Source of the DNA: Sycobia sp. Sy_11
Taxonomy: Eukaryota; Arthropoda; Insecta; Hymenoptera; Epichrysomallidae
DNA: 64,000 nucleotides
Reading direction: 5' to 3'
NCBI GenBank assembly: GCA_018907035.1
Contig: JACCIC010000034.1
Coordinates: 1,835,001 to 1,899,000 of the forward strand
In this document: piece by piece, positions 28,620 to 41,432 of the stretch
Layout: each line of letters opens with the position of its first letter
Position numbering within the stretch: position 1 is the first letter of the stretch
The notes under the pieces: model-generated
Seen by the model: only the letters and a program-made list of their open reading frames with translations
The model's database searches: none
What the model was told of the DNA's origin: nothing
Made by a program: the position numbers and the translations under genes

Positions 28620-29186
28620 TGAATGTATCCATCGCGAATTGAACATTCAATTTCCTTGCAGAGGCTATAATATATAGGAGTCTCTCTCCCCCCTTTACAG
28701 CCCTATATATCTTCGTACAGTCGACGCACTTTTCATACAAGTATATAAATATAAAGCTGCGTAATTTCCCGAATGTATAGAAGTTTGCTCATCGAAGACC
28801 CGCCGCGCCGACACGGTCGAGGGAGTACACGCACGCGCGCGCGCGCACACACACAATCACGCACGCACGCACGCAACAAACGTGCGTGCAGAGAGAGTGA
28901 GAAAGAGAGAGAGTGGATATATACCACGAGTGCCAGCGCGAGTGAGAGAGGGAGAATGTCGAAACGGGCCTGCCGCGTATTGGCATACGTGTATATATAT
29001 ATATAGATTATTATAAGCCCGATGGGCGCGCTGGCACGGCGCGGTTCAGTAGTATAAGGTAGAATATGCACGGCTCGGCGATTCTGATTAGCTTTATATT
29101 GTTAAAGCAGCGCCATATACACTTCATTGTGACCTCCAACTACATTATGTGTCGAAATAGCGAAGCGGACGAGGGCCAAGGGACCA

Positions 29187-29188
<2 letters not shown>

Positions 29189-29233
<45 letters not shown>
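29189..29233. repeat. (TA)n microsatellite
   Basis: TA run. Confidence 0.97.
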
Positions 29234-29234
<1 letters not shown>

Positions 29235-29822
29235 CGTGCCGCTTGTTGATTTTAAATTTAGTGAAACGGAACGGCGAATCCGAGCAGAGCGCGCGTGTGC
29301 GCGGCGGCGGCGGCTCTCAGGGCTCGTTTCCGGCAAAAACCACGCGGGATGGGGGGAGGGGAGGGAACAAAAGGAGCGGGAGACGGCAGGGGCGAGGGGG
29401 CTCTCGACGATGGGCAAGAGAGAAGTCACGGTACGGTATATACGCTGCGATCGCATCAGATACATATGAAAGAAATTTCAGTTGCTGCACGCTCGGCAGT
29501 AATGCTTGGTTTGCCATCGTTTATTATATACGGCAGAGGTATGCGGCATTTTCGTTAAAAATCCAGTACAATGGCGCGCTGATGCGCATACGTGAACTTT
29601 ATGTATCATACCTTTAACACTCTATACAGACGTGCTTTATCTTCGTGTCGTAGATTATCATAAACGCAGCTTTTTAACTACTTTCTCTTGTTTTTTTCTT
29701 GTTTCTTTTTTCAAAGAAGAACATTTACCATTTCTAATATTTGGATAGAATTCCGAAAAGCATCCACGCCCAACAGAGACAACAATTATATTATTTCGTT
29801 TTGTTGGCCCTTGTTACAAATG

Positions 29823-31145
29823 TGTAATATACTACTACTGGGAGGTTTAAAAACAATAAAGGTTTAGAAAACAGTTTTTAATTAAATTGATTTTTAATAT
29901 ATATAATAAACGTAAAATACAAATTATACTAAGCAATCACCTTAGTGTACAGACGAGATACTAATAATGCCTTCTGCGCTCATACAGTGCTCTTTATAGA
30001 CTTCCTTCTTATCGCTGGTCAAATTTCGGGCGATAAGCTCCATTCGTCGATCGCAGCCTAAACACTTCGCGCAGCCGGACGGTCGGAGAACCCGAGGTGG
30101 TAATCTGACGCCGTCCAAACCTCTTTCGTAAAATCTCAAGATTTTCCTCCGACTAATATTTGATCACCTTATTTGTAAATCATATAAAAATCAGTTTTCA
30201 GGAAAATCTTCGATTTTACCCGTCATGGTACGGATCAATTGCTTTTATGGAAGCATAACCAGTCAAACCTCTTTCGTAAAATCTCAAGATTTTCCTCCGA
30301 CTAATATTTGATCACCTTATTTGTAAATCATATAGAAGTCAGTTTTTAGGAAAATCTTCGGTTTTACCCGTCATGGTACGGATCAAGCGTATACCTTAGT
30401 TGTATACAGTTTGTGGCCTTTAACGAAGGTTTGCTCGCGATCCTGACTTCAATAATTAATTAATTTCAATTCAAACACAATTAAATTAATTCATTGAGTC
30501 CAATTCCAAAATTCAAATTATATCTTATAAAATAAGATTTCAAATCGCCAACCGATGATTTCGTTAAGCATTATTCAATATCTCGTGTGTACTTACATAT
30601 CATTTATAAACAGTTTTTATAATTCGTGCGGCGCCATTTGTCCGAGGAGATCGCATAACATTTCTTACTCATATATTCTCCCGCAAATACAATATTAATG
30701 AATCTTTTATTTACATTACTTCCCATCTTAAAAGTAAACATTTCTCGCAATATAATTTATAACTATATTTAGTTACAAAGGAAATACTAAACCGATGTAT
30801 ATAATGGCAACGCGATATTATAAAAATTTCTTAAAAACTATTACGCATTATTTTAATATGTATCAGATTAAATAATTCCAAAAATTGAAATCATAAATTA
30901 ATTTTATCTTTGTACTTCTACTTTCTTAAACTATAAACATATAACATAAACTATAACATGACTATCGGCAATAAAGAAAATATCTTATTTTAAATTTGAA
31001 TTCAAACAATATTAAAACATTTCACGTAGAACTAATTATAATAATAGCTAGAATGGAATCGATTAATAAAACTTTATTCTAGAAATTATAAACGCTGAAG
31101 GCTTAATACTAATTTTTACATCTAGTTTCGATTCTGTTCGTAACA
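29823..31145 (-). mobile_element. Solo LTR, family shared with 42268-43632 (inverted copy)
   Basis: On the minus strand this unit starts TGTTACGAACAGA and ends ATTACA, the TG..CA boundaries of an LTR. It is flanked by a perfect 5-bp target-site duplication, AAATG, at 29818-29822 and 31146-31150. It is homologous over its length, in opposite orientation, to 42268-43632; matching blocks include the ends, a GC-rich segment with GCGCAGCCGGACGGTC, the TTTGTCCGAGGAG block and the tandem repeat region. There is no internal coding region, so it is a solo LTR left by recombination. A 5-bp duplication fits several LTR superfamilies (Gypsy, Copia, BEL), so the superfamily is not called. Confidence 0.86.
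30117..30387. repeat. 148-bp tandem duplication inside the LTR
   Basis: Two near-identical units start at 30117 and 30265 (period 148). Both contain AAACCTCTTTCGTAAAATC, the block TCCGACTAATATTTGATC and the ending TCATGGTACGGATCAA. The inverted LTR copy at 43030-43260 also carries two more diverged units, so the duplication predates the two insertions. Confidence 0.9.
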
Positions 31146-31150
31146 AAATG

Positions 31151-32398
31151 TCTTAATGACTTTTTGAAAAATTATATTTCTTTCACCTTATCTTAGAAAA
31201 TAGTCATAAGTTCACAATAATATTTTAAACAAATACTGTAGTTATAATTAAAATAAATTTTTTTTGTTCTAGTCATTTTTTCTCTACAAGTAGTTTTTCG
31301 GGCATTAACGAGCTTCATAAAGAGTTCCTATTTTCGCAATGCGAAATCCAGAAGAACCCTATCAAATTCATGGTTTTTTATATTAATCTCGTGTAATAAA
31401 AACAATTTTAAAAAATATCGAAATCTAATTTTGTATAAATCTGATCAAAATGGGTGCTACTAATATTCCTGATAATAACCTCATCATTTCGTTTAGGGAT
31501 CAAAATTCAAATCCGAATCTCTCTATAATTGCTTATGAGATTTATTATGAAAAGAATTAATATTACACGAATAAAATTAATTTAAAAGGGACACGTTTTT
31601 TATTTATTAAAACTACTTTATTTTTTAAAGTTTTTTCTACTTCGGTTTGAAAAACCATCGTTTTTACAGTTTTCGGAAAGGAAAATCAATTTCCACCATA
31701 ATTCACTACGATATACGTAATCAGTACCCTTAAAAACATTAGTGTACAAATATTTGTGCAAAACCGCTCGTAAGTGTTTTATAATTCTACCCGAATTCGT
31801 TATTTAAAGTAGGGGTTATCAATATAAAAAAATGACTTTGACCTCGAAAGTACCTTTAAGTATAAATGTTTGCCTTCTTATAAATTTTATATTGTAAGTT
31901 CTTCCATTGAGATTCATCTTATAAAATTAATAACGCAGGACTAAGATAGGACGCATCTGTATATATAAAAAGAGTATACTATATTTGGAAAATCATATAA
32001 CCAGTTCATTTTAAAACTCTATTTACTTTTTAAAAACGTAATGCAATTTACAAAAATTTGTAATTACTAAACATTTTGAAAAGAAACATTGAGTAGATCG
32101 TAATAGGCTTTCATCGATATAAGTCAACAAAAAAGGAATAAGATCAAGGGACACGAATTCATAAAACGAAGAATAAATAGGCAAGGAAATATATTGAATA
32201 TAGGAATTGTCCGCGACTGTAAGAGAAGAAAAAAAAGAAAAAGAAAGATAGAAATAAAAGACGGACAAAAAGAAAGGAAAAAATACAAATAGTGTTGATG
32301 CTTCTTGCAAAAATATATATGGTATATATCAGAAATATATAAAATACTAAAAAAACAACTAAGAATAAAGTTGATCGCCGTACCATTGCAATTGTGGC

Positions 32399-32400
<2 letters not shown>
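31151..32400. other. No supported gene
   Basis: AT-rich sequence. Minus-strand open frames around 32023-32543 are Phe/Ser/Leu-rich and overlap a TA run. They are composition artefacts. Confidence 0.5.

Positions 32401-32454
<54 letters not shown>
32401..32454. repeat. (TA)n microsatellite
   Basis: TA run. Confidence 0.97.
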
Positions 32455-32456
<2 letters not shown>

Positions 32457-32730
32457 TGCAGTAGTGACCCGAAACCCGCGAAAACGATTAACTTCGGTCG
32501 GTGTGGTTTTCTTTTCTTCAACTTTTATTATACGACTTTGCACGCGAGGTATATAACGGCTCTATTGCCCCTCCTTTCGCTGTTTATATATTGCACGCGT
32601 GCGTGCAGCAAAACCGAATTTACACTACCCGCGCGCGCGTTCATAAAATATAAATATCTGGTATAGGCGATTTATATTACCACCTCCAGGTTTCGTTATT
32701 TTGCTCCTGAGGAGATGCTAGTGTAAAATC

Positions 32731-33180
32731 TGACCGTCATAACGCCGCTTAGTATGACAGAAGTTTTGACGGCGATTATTCATAATATAACCATTTATAC
32801 TCATTAATGCTAAAAATAGATATTTTGGCGAGATCATAGTGTAAATGATAGTCGTGGAAATAATGAAAAGTACGAAAGTAAATCGTGAAATCGACTCGAG
32901 GTGATGGACGATCGGAGACGCTTGTAGAGGTGAACAGAAAATATGATCAGATGATTGGTCCTAGTGTATATGCGTCTCGACGTCCATCACTTTGAGTCGA
33001 ATTTTACAACTTAGAGTCGTAATTTTTATTATTTCTACAATTATCATGGGCAGTGTGATTATTTATCGTGACAGTGATCTCACAAAACTACTCTTTTTTT
33101 ATTATTGATTTGTAGAAATAATTATATTATGATAAATCACCGCCTAAAATTCTACTATGCTACGCGGCCTTATGACAATC
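32731..33180. mobile_element. Fold-back (palindromic) element, ~450 bp
   Basis: The left half matches the reverse complement of the right half over most of its length, with substitutions and small indels. Outer arms pair CCGTCATAACGCCGC with the complement of GCGGCCTTATGAC. Inner arms pair GACTCGAGGTGATGGACG (about 32894) with the complement of the segment near 32975-32997. The unpaired loop is only about 40 bp (near 32925-32965). No coding capacity. Exact ends and target duplication are unclear. Confidence 0.72.
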
Positions 33181-33409
33181 AAATATTAATACCATAGTTC
33201 ATATCCCTTTAAGATATATATGTACACGAAACGCGCAAGACCCGAGGGATGAGGCATCGTCTTTTGAACGGAAGAAGACTTTCCTGGTGCACGCGTAGCG
33301 TTCAAACTAAGCAAAAGTGTTGATTAAGAAAAAAATTGCTTCGCTACGTATTTAGTAGTTCATTAAAGCTGTAGCGATTAGGCCTCGAATCTTAAGTACC
33401 TATAACGGG

Positions 33410-36400
33410 GGCACGATGACTTCGTTATTACCGAAGAATTCTATAACTAACGAACTATCAATATTTTATATAGATTCTCCAATCGATTCTACTTATGCTG
33501 ATATAACACAAAAAGAGATAATGCCAAAACGAGAGCAACTCCTAAAAATAAAATGTATCGAGGTTCTGAATTTCACAAACTAAACGTGCACTAGCGGAAA
33601 TATTGCTATTGGTCGGATCTGTTTGTTTCTATCAAAAAATTATATATCAGTTCATGAACCTCCAGAAAATGCGAGAGTTAGGCAGTAAATCCAAAAACAG
33701 TTACAATAGACCATTGGTTTCAAAATGCAAAAAATTATCTTTTCTTATGTACCTACCAGTATTCCGAACTACGTTTTAGAAAATATTTTAGAGAGTCTAA
33801 ATGTTACTCGAGCTATTATATTTGCAGCACTAAAAGCCGCTATAACCGAGAAAAGCTACGCTCAAGTCAGCAGTTTTAGAAGGCAAGTAGTACATCATTC
33901 AAAGACATAGAAAAAATGCTGGAAATTTTGAAAATTAGTTATAAGAATTTAAAATATTATATTTACACAAGTACCGATGCACTAAAGTGTTTCTTACGTA
34001 AACTCGAACACCATTTAACATAAAATTGTAAAAACATTGAAACGCCTGTAAATACTCTCTCGGGTGCTAATGAGACAACAACAGATAATCTTCTAAATGT
34101 AAACGATAAACGCGAGAACGATAATATGCTTGCAAAGGAATTAAGTCAACAACTGACTACTTCTGCTAAACCGAAAAAGAAATTGCGGTATCAAATTGAT
34201 ATCGGCAATGATCAAAAAAGATCTTATTCACAAGCTCCAAACTTTCACTGAACTATTAATAGATGAAAATCATAAAACAAAAATAAAGATGAAATGGAAA
34301 CGAACTGTAATCGCGAACAAGATTATATAGGTACTAAAATTAAGGGCAAAGTAAAAGGAATAATAAAGAAGGAAAACATCGTAGAGGACGAACTAGGTAA
34401 AAACTTAATATCTATTCAAAACTACGATTAAGCAATACTGCAGGAAACTTAAATAGTAGAAATAAATATAACCTAGACATTATACCGATTAATGCAGATA
34501 CTGAGAACGAATTAGAATAAGATTATACATCAATAATAAATAAAAATGAAAAAATATTGCTAAAATAATGTAATAGAATGTTAATGGATTTAATGGAGAA
34601 TATGAAATGATGCAAGACTATATGTAAACCATAACATTAAAATAATCGGGTCAGAGGAAATAAACCTTAGAAGAACCAAAACAATGAATTAGACGCATTT
34701 TGCTTGTCATAATAATATTCCAAAAATATGTATAAATATATGCAACATTTACGTAAGCAATGGTCACCGTATAAGTTTATCAGAAATACCATACTTAACT
34801 GATCAGGTTCTCCAACCATTTATACCAATTGGATTTTAACAGCCACCGTAAATTCTAGGGATCGTAACAAATTGACCAAAGAGTTAAATTTATGAAAACA
34901 ATACTTATTGAAAATATTAAAATAATTATCCTAAATCTCAACAGCCCGATACATTTTATCATTACATCGGATGAAAAACCAGTGCCATAGATCTAATTTT
35001 ATGTAGCAATACGATATCGAATAATATAGAATGAAGTGTATTGTTCGACCTATATGGAAGCCACCATTTTTCCATTATTTAATTAAGTTAATTGGGCCAA
35101 AAGACTAAATAAATGAAAATAAGTAGATGCATGCATAATATAGCATATTTGGACAAAAATTTGTAAAATAAGTGCTTACGAAACAAATAAATAGACCATA
35201 TACATGGTTGCACAAGAAAACAGAAGTGTCAATAACCTAGTTGCTAAATTTATGCAAAGCATAATCGAAGCAGCCAGTTAAAGTATTCCAAAAACAACGG
35301 AAAAATATAAAAATACCCCATGCCTTGATACATCGAGGTTTGCCAGATACCAATCAAACAAACACAGAGGAGTATTACTGATACATAAAAAAATAATATT
35401 GAAAATAACAAAATTGATTTTTAAAAGCTAACGGCAGTAGTAAAACATACAGATAAGCATAATAAAACAGAGGTTTGGGAAAAATACTGACAATCGATCA
35501 ACAATCAAACTACAAACAGAGAAATAGGGCAAAAAATAAACACTAATATTTATAATTTAAAAACTAATGTTCGATCGCAAATAATGTTCAAGACATATCC
35601 AATATATAAGTGGAAACTTTTGCTTTTGTGGATAATTAATAAAAGACTGATTTGGTATTTGGAAATAAATAACACTATTGACAGTTTTTCAAACGAATTT
35701 AGAACCAACCGCTCTATTAACAGACTGCTTAACCTTACTTAAAAATAGTATCTGCAATACTCTGATTAATTCGTACCTTTACTAAAGGTATATTTAGACT
35801 TAGAAATGTGTACATTTTATAAAAAAGAGGGTTTCAGAAATATTAATTAAACTGAATATTATTTGCAATATATATTATTTTATTAAAATCTTCCATTTAA
35901 AAGAACTATAAAAGAAAATTAATAATACACTAATAAATATATACGTGATGGAATTCAAAATGGCATACCTTAAGGATCAATTCTGAATGTAATATTAGTT
36001 TTGGTATATATTAGCGATATAAAAGACTACATTAATGCACCAGTAAGATATGCACTCTTTGCGGACGATATTGCACTTTTTATAGAAAAAAAGCATCTAA
36101 AAAATAGTCAAAAAATAATGGAATAATAATAGCTATAAATAGCTATAGAGTGGAGGAAATGTAGGCATATCTACCCACATAACATAATAAAATCACCAAC
36201 GAATATAGTCCTGCTATTTGGTAAAACGTGAAAAACTCAATTTTATTAAGAAGACTCCGTATTTAATCGAAATGAAATTCAGACAGAATTGTCAAAAGTG
36301 TAAAATACTAATCAGTATCTAATAGATTTTATAGAATTATTCGGTATACTCTAAGGAAAAAAGAAAATTTAAATTGGAAAATAAGACTTAAAAAGGATTG

Positions 36401-36570
36401 TTAAAAACTTCAAAAAATCGTGACAATATTAATAAATTTATTGAATCTATGCGGATAAGAAATTTAATATAAATGTAAATTATATAAGCAAAAATATATA
36501 TTAAATTATTGTCGCGAATGCTAATAAATGTAATGGATATGCAATTTAAAATAAATAAATTTAAAAAAAC
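33410..36570 (+). mobile_element. Decayed non-LTR retrotransposon (LINE) with ORF1, EN and RT remnants
   Basis: ORF1 probably starts at 33417 (MTSLLPKNS.., later YADITQKEIMPKREQ). Near 33952-33992 it has KYYIYTSTDALKCF, which matches the segment before the zinc knuckle in the LINE at 53.6-58.5 kb (YYYVYPSTDILKCFQC). An endonuclease remnant, AIDLILCSN, lies at about 34984-35010. Reverse-transcriptase remnants follow: FRTN.SINRLLNL near 35700, a GIPQGSIL-like segment at about 35960-35980, and the catalytic box YALFADDIALF at 36049-36081. Frames are riddled with stops and shifts. I see no RNase H domain. The 3' end is A-rich near 36545-36570. Boundaries are approximate and no target duplication was found. 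Confidence 0.85.
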
Positions 36571-37091
36571 GATTTGCTACATTATTTTCGCACTTATTTT
36601 TGGTTTCATAAATATTATATATATAATAAAAAAGCTTGAAAAACCTTCCATGATATTTATAATATTTTCATAATTACGCTGCCTGTTTTAAAATTTAATT
36701 TAAATTGAGAAATTTACGTGATATAAATCTATGTATAATAGTAAAATTTGAATTTGATTAAATTATGTACTATCTAGAGCAAATTATTTTCCATGCGATA
36801 TTTTTTAATTAAAATTGTTTCTCGCGTAGAAAGTTTAATGAATGAAACCTCTAATATAAAACATTATAAATGATTCTCTATACGTTTCTTTAAGATTTAT
36901 TATGAGGATTAATAATATTACAGTTGAGTAAGCTATATATATATTTTTTTTAATAATCCTGCCTTTCAATTTTATTGAAAATTTTAAAAATCAAAATTTT
37001 ATTTTTGTAATCAAATTTATTTTGGAAATATACACCTACTCTACATTCGATTATTTTTCATTCCTGTTAAAGATGAACTGGAGTAAAGATA

Positions 37092-37167
37092 ATGAAGAAT
37101 CTATTTTATGTATCCTCATTGTTTTTCACATTCAATGGCAAGTAAGCTACAACGGAGCAGCAATTAA

Positions 37168-37211
<44 letters not shown>

Positions 37212-37557
37212 ATTAATTGTAAATTTGATAATATCCCATCTTCTTTATTATGCACCACCCTTCAGATTCGATGCAGCGCCCAAGTTTTGCACTTGCCAGG
37301 ACGAGTCAACCAAATCGGCGCAATGTAGCGCTGTTATATGGCACGCACATCGACTTTCGAACCATATGATTATCTTCGCTCCCTTACATAATTCCCTAGC
37401 AAGGTGTGTGTGTGTGTGTGTGTGGGCATGGATGTATTTTGCTGGAAAGGAAGTACAAGTCACCGTCTGCGGTGCACATGAGGACTATACATGCGAAATT
37501 GCGAGGGAGAATTTTACATTACTCACACATAAAACTACACATATGCACATCAGCTAG
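37092..37557 (+). CDS. Candidate two-exon gene for a small secreted protein (113 aa)
   Basis: Exon 1 is 37092-37141: MKNLFYVSSLFFTFNG, a plausible signal peptide, ending AA|GTAAGC in phase 2. Exon 2 is 37266-37557 and starts after the pyrimidine-rich acceptor CACCCTTCAG with the matching single base. The joined frame is open and reads KFDAAPKFCTCQDES.. then SAVIWHAHRLSNH.., with several cysteines, to a stop at 37555. The 124-bp intron contains a TG microsatellite. Exon 2 is clearly GC-richer than its surroundings. Against it: a second TG run at 37403-37422 is translated as Cys-Val repeats inside exon 2, I recognise no family, and an in-frame alternative ATG lies upstream. It may be a chance frame. 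Confidence 0.33.
37170..37210. repeat. (TG)n microsatellite
   Basis: TG run within the candidate intron 37142-37265. Confidence 0.96.
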
Positions 37558-37605
37558 TCCGATGTGACGCGCGTGCAAATACTATATATTATAGCCGCTA
37601 TATTA

Positions 37606-37815
37606 ATCCAGGCGAATCAGATCCAAAATGGCCGATTTACCAACAATTTCTCCAACACCTATTTTTTACATTAAATGATAGATGAGAATGTGTAGAATAA
37701 GACCCTAAATTGTCGGGATCGTACCCCATCGGCGACGTATTTATTTAATATAATATAAATAGCAAAAAAATAGGCGTTGGAGCAATTGTTCAATCAAAAT
37801 CCTAATTCGCCTGGA
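37606..37815. mobile_element. Short palindromic MITE, possibly hAT-like
   Basis: Inverted termini TCCAGGCGAAT and ATTCGCCTGGA, with arms of about 60 bp that also pair CTCCAACACCTATTTTTT with its near complement at about 37765-37785. Imperfect 8-bp flanking repeats, CTATATTA (37598-37605) and CTATATTC (37816-37823), suggest a hAT-type target duplication. No coding capacity. Confidence 0.68.
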
Positions 37816-38168
37816 CTATATTCACGCGTAAAAATTATAATTCATTCGTCGGGTGGTTGATGGATCTCGCGTAGAGCGGGTCGTTGAAAGGAGACAAATC
37901 TTGCGCGATTTTAGAACGAGGAAGGAGCCAGAGAACAGAAAAGATGGTAGGGATTCAATAAAATTCTTTCTTTGACCTTGGTCGCCGACGCTTTTTTTCC
38001 TATTTTCTGTCGCATTTCTTTTGCATATACGTATATATACGTACGTATACGTACGTATACGAGCAAGAGAGGACGAGGTGGAGGACCGAATGGGAAGGAG
38101 AGTCATGTTTCGTGGGTCGTTATTTTGCAAAGCGTACTTCGTTCGCGAATTTAATAGATTCATTTCTT

Positions 38169-38173
<5 letters not shown>

Positions 38174-38230
<57 letters not shown>
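38174..38230. repeat. (CT)n microsatellite
   Basis: CT run of about 57 bases. Confidence 0.96.
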
Positions 38231-38231
<1 letters not shown>

Positions 38232-39419
38232 TCTCTCACGGAGGCTTATTATCGACAGTGAGAGGGGGGCGGAGAGAGAGAATGAGCGAGTGCGGCTTAA
38301 ACCATATACCAGGTCCAGTCTCCCTCGCCCGACCCACCGAAACCCCGTAATTTATACTCTTAACGTGAAGTTTCAATCATCGAGTATATATAATCGGCTC
38401 GTGCAGTTCGGCACTTATCGACATTATATACGTGCGGATGTATCCCGTTCTTTTTTGTAGATTACAATAATGTCAAGAGTGTTGGCGAGTTTAAGCGCCG
38501 CAATGGGAGATCGAATGTTGAGTACGCGGTTTTAAACGTCATTTTGTCTTTGATTAAGGACGGTTATATATAGTAAATTTATATTTTCAAATTTAAAAAA
38601 AATAATTTAGTAACAAAATTATTTAATCTTTCTTAATATATCTTGAAGTTGTTTAATAAATAAATTCATATAAAACCATACTAACAAAAAAAGTTTTAAT
38701 TTGCAATGAGTTAGAATAGTATGTCGTGCGTAATTTAATTTCGTATTTTTAACTACTTATATTATAACAATCCTATAACAATATAAAATTAATTATATTC
38801 TTTACGTATACATTGCAAATTCGAAACTTTATTTTACCTCTTTTTTTCTTCTTTGTAAGCAGGTTAAAATAGACGAAACAAAAAATCTAAATATTACAGT
38901 TACATTGAAGCTATGTCATATATAATTAATTTGAGAATTTTATTGAATAGAAATAATTATAATATATTCCGACTTAGTTGTCGCATAAAATTTGTTATAG
39001 TTTAACTGTGAAACTTAAATAACGCAATTCGTAAATCTGAGGATATAAATATAAATAAACGGCTCATAAAAGTGTGTAATAAAAGGAATAAAAAATTAAA
39101 ATACTGAACATGTGAAAATTGAACTGCTGGTAATTGAATAGAAGATAAAAAAGTAGGAAAGCATACAACAAATCATTACGCTTAAAGGACAAGAATGAAT
39201 CGACAAAAACATTAAAATCGGGTAGAGAGAGGGATGGGGGAGAAAAATAGGAGTGTTTTTTACTGTCAGTCCCAGACCTTTCACACACAAACCCATATAC
39301 TTACACTGAGACATTCAGTCGTATAGTACCATAGAAATCCTAAATGAATGGCAACGGTCGCGCGTTGTATAAACTTGCCAGGACCGGTAAGAGAACCTTT
39401 CAATGCATGATAGATGTAC

Positions 39420-39420
<1 letters not shown>

Positions 39421-39461
<41 letters not shown>
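39421..39461. repeat. (CA)n microsatellite
   Basis: CA run, 40 bp before a TA run. Confidence 0.96.
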
Positions 39462-39462
<1 letters not shown>

Positions 39463-39497
39463 CCCAGTGCAAAAGCGACCGATTTTCTCACCGCACG

Positions 39498-39500
<3 letters not shown>

Positions 39501-39567
<67 letters not shown>
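39501..39567. repeat. (TA)n microsatellite
   Basis: TA run of about 67 bases. Confidence 0.97.
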
Positions 39568-39569
<2 letters not shown>

Positions 39570-39867
39570 AACGCACTCGTACGAAGGTATACACAGGCAC
39601 ATACACGTGCATGCGCAACTAAAAGCCCAGATGGTAAATTCCGTTTTGAAAACGAAGTACTACCACAACCACTGCCATTACCATCACCATCACCCTATAG
39701 AGCAACTCTTCTTGAAAGCCATTTTTATGAAAAATCTTGAATGTGAGGATGAGCGACAGACGAGGGGAGCGCGACGACCTTGACCATGATCTTGGAGAAA
39801 AATTTAATGCTCGTTTCAAGGTCGGCTTGATTCCCTTTCAACACGCGAGCCCTCTTCCCTTTCTCTC

Positions 39868-39871
<4 letters not shown>

Positions 39872-39912
<41 letters not shown>
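39872..39912. repeat. (CT)n microsatellite
   Basis: CT run. Confidence 0.96.
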
Positions 39913-39914
<2 letters not shown>

Positions 39915-41163
39915 ATTCAACATTTGAGTTCCACACTGTAAGAAACGTAAGTTTTTCATCCAAGGGATTTTACGCTTCGGGTTATAGCTATATCTATATA
40001 ATATAATGCCACCTTTTATATAGAGCTCAGAAATAAAAAAAAAACGTATTTCCATTGGAATGATTTCGACTAGCTATAGAACCAATCGAATATAAACTAT
40101 TGTTAATAGTATAAATTGTACCCATCTGGTATTTATCGCTTTAAAATAAAAATCTGTACGATCTACCGAAGAATTTCAAATTTAATGAACAAAAAATTAA
40201 TCTCCAGTATGGAAAAAATTAATTTCTTCGTTAAAATTTGAACTAAACTCTAACGACAACCTTTATTATTTTATATTTTATATTTTACATGTACATCGTG
40301 CAATGTGTCTATATATACGCGAAAACAAGCAAGCGGCACGATTTCCAAATTAAAGATTATACCTGAAGTTATAGTGTAATAATTGGTGATTTCGCATAGG
40401 TATATAGTCCCGACACGAAGCCATTATGGGAAACAATGCGCACGCGATATATCTGATGTTGCTTTACTAACGAGGAAAAGTATCGTTTATTCTGTTGAAC
40501 AGAATAGGGCCCGCAAATTTGGATGTCTTCGTGTTTTTTTTTTTTTTCATAGTAAAATCTTGGGTAATAGATATAGAAAGCGCAATGACCGCGAGGCCAA
40601 AACCACGATCCAACGCTAAAATTTTATTACTTTTTTAAATCAACCCGGTGAAATATAAAAGTGTATTTTAGAGAAACTCAAACCTTTGCGGTTTATCATT
40701 ATGCAAAGGATGCGAGAAAGAAGATATTTATTGATAATGAATAAAAAAAAAGCATCATAAATATTCAACTTTTACTTACAGTATAATTCACTAATATTGT
40801 TTCTATTTCCATATATATGCGTATAATTATACGTGTAAGGGTATCTTGTGTAAATAGAAAACTATAATATAGTTATAAATTTATTGCTGAATGAACGCGT
40901 TTTATATGCGCGCACGATAATTATAGAAGCAAATTCCGGGTTTTATAATACAGATACGTACATAGTTAACACTCGCGCACGAATGTTTGCAATAAAACTT
41001 GGAAAGCGCAAGCTTATAAAATGTCTCGATACGTTTCGAAAATCTATATAACATATAAAGTGATCCGCCCAGAAACTTCGACATTCCAATGATGTTGACA
41101 TTTCATTACCGCACAGATCTCATTATAGATTAATATATAATAAGACATTTAATTGGTGAATAT

Positions 41164-41169
<6 letters not shown>

Positions 41170-41208
<39 letters not shown>
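41170..41208. repeat. (TA)n microsatellite
   Basis: TA run. Confidence 0.96.
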
Positions 41209-41212
<4 letters not shown>

Positions 41213-41373
41213 CTATTTTTGCATATATATAGACCGGACCTATGACATAGAGTGGAACGTATTATAAGTTCAATTACAAATATTTTTGAGTAAGACACCT
41301 ACGTTTATAATGTAGTTTTAGAGTATGATGTCACAATTTGACCATTAAATTTCATAGCTGCAACAACAATTAC

Positions 41374-41376
<3 letters not shown>

Positions 41377-41427
<51 letters not shown>
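41377..41427. repeat. (TA)n microsatellite
   Basis: TA run. Confidence 0.97.

Positions 41428-41432
<5 letters not shown>

Larger units (their letters stand above)
23271..29817. other. No supported gene; GC-rich islands separated by microsatellites
   Basis: GC/CpG-rich patches around 24170-24670, 26230-26840, 27580-27920, 28780-29050 and 29230-29470 alternate with AT-rich sequence and dinucleotide runs. Many overlapping short open frames on both strands follow the GC content and are not convincing genes. Confidence 0.4.

Noticed and set aside
29942..30139. 65-aa minus-strand frame with a GCAKCLGCDRR segment
   Set aside because: Falls inside the solo LTR; its GC-rich core is shared with the other LTR copy but the frame is not kept there.
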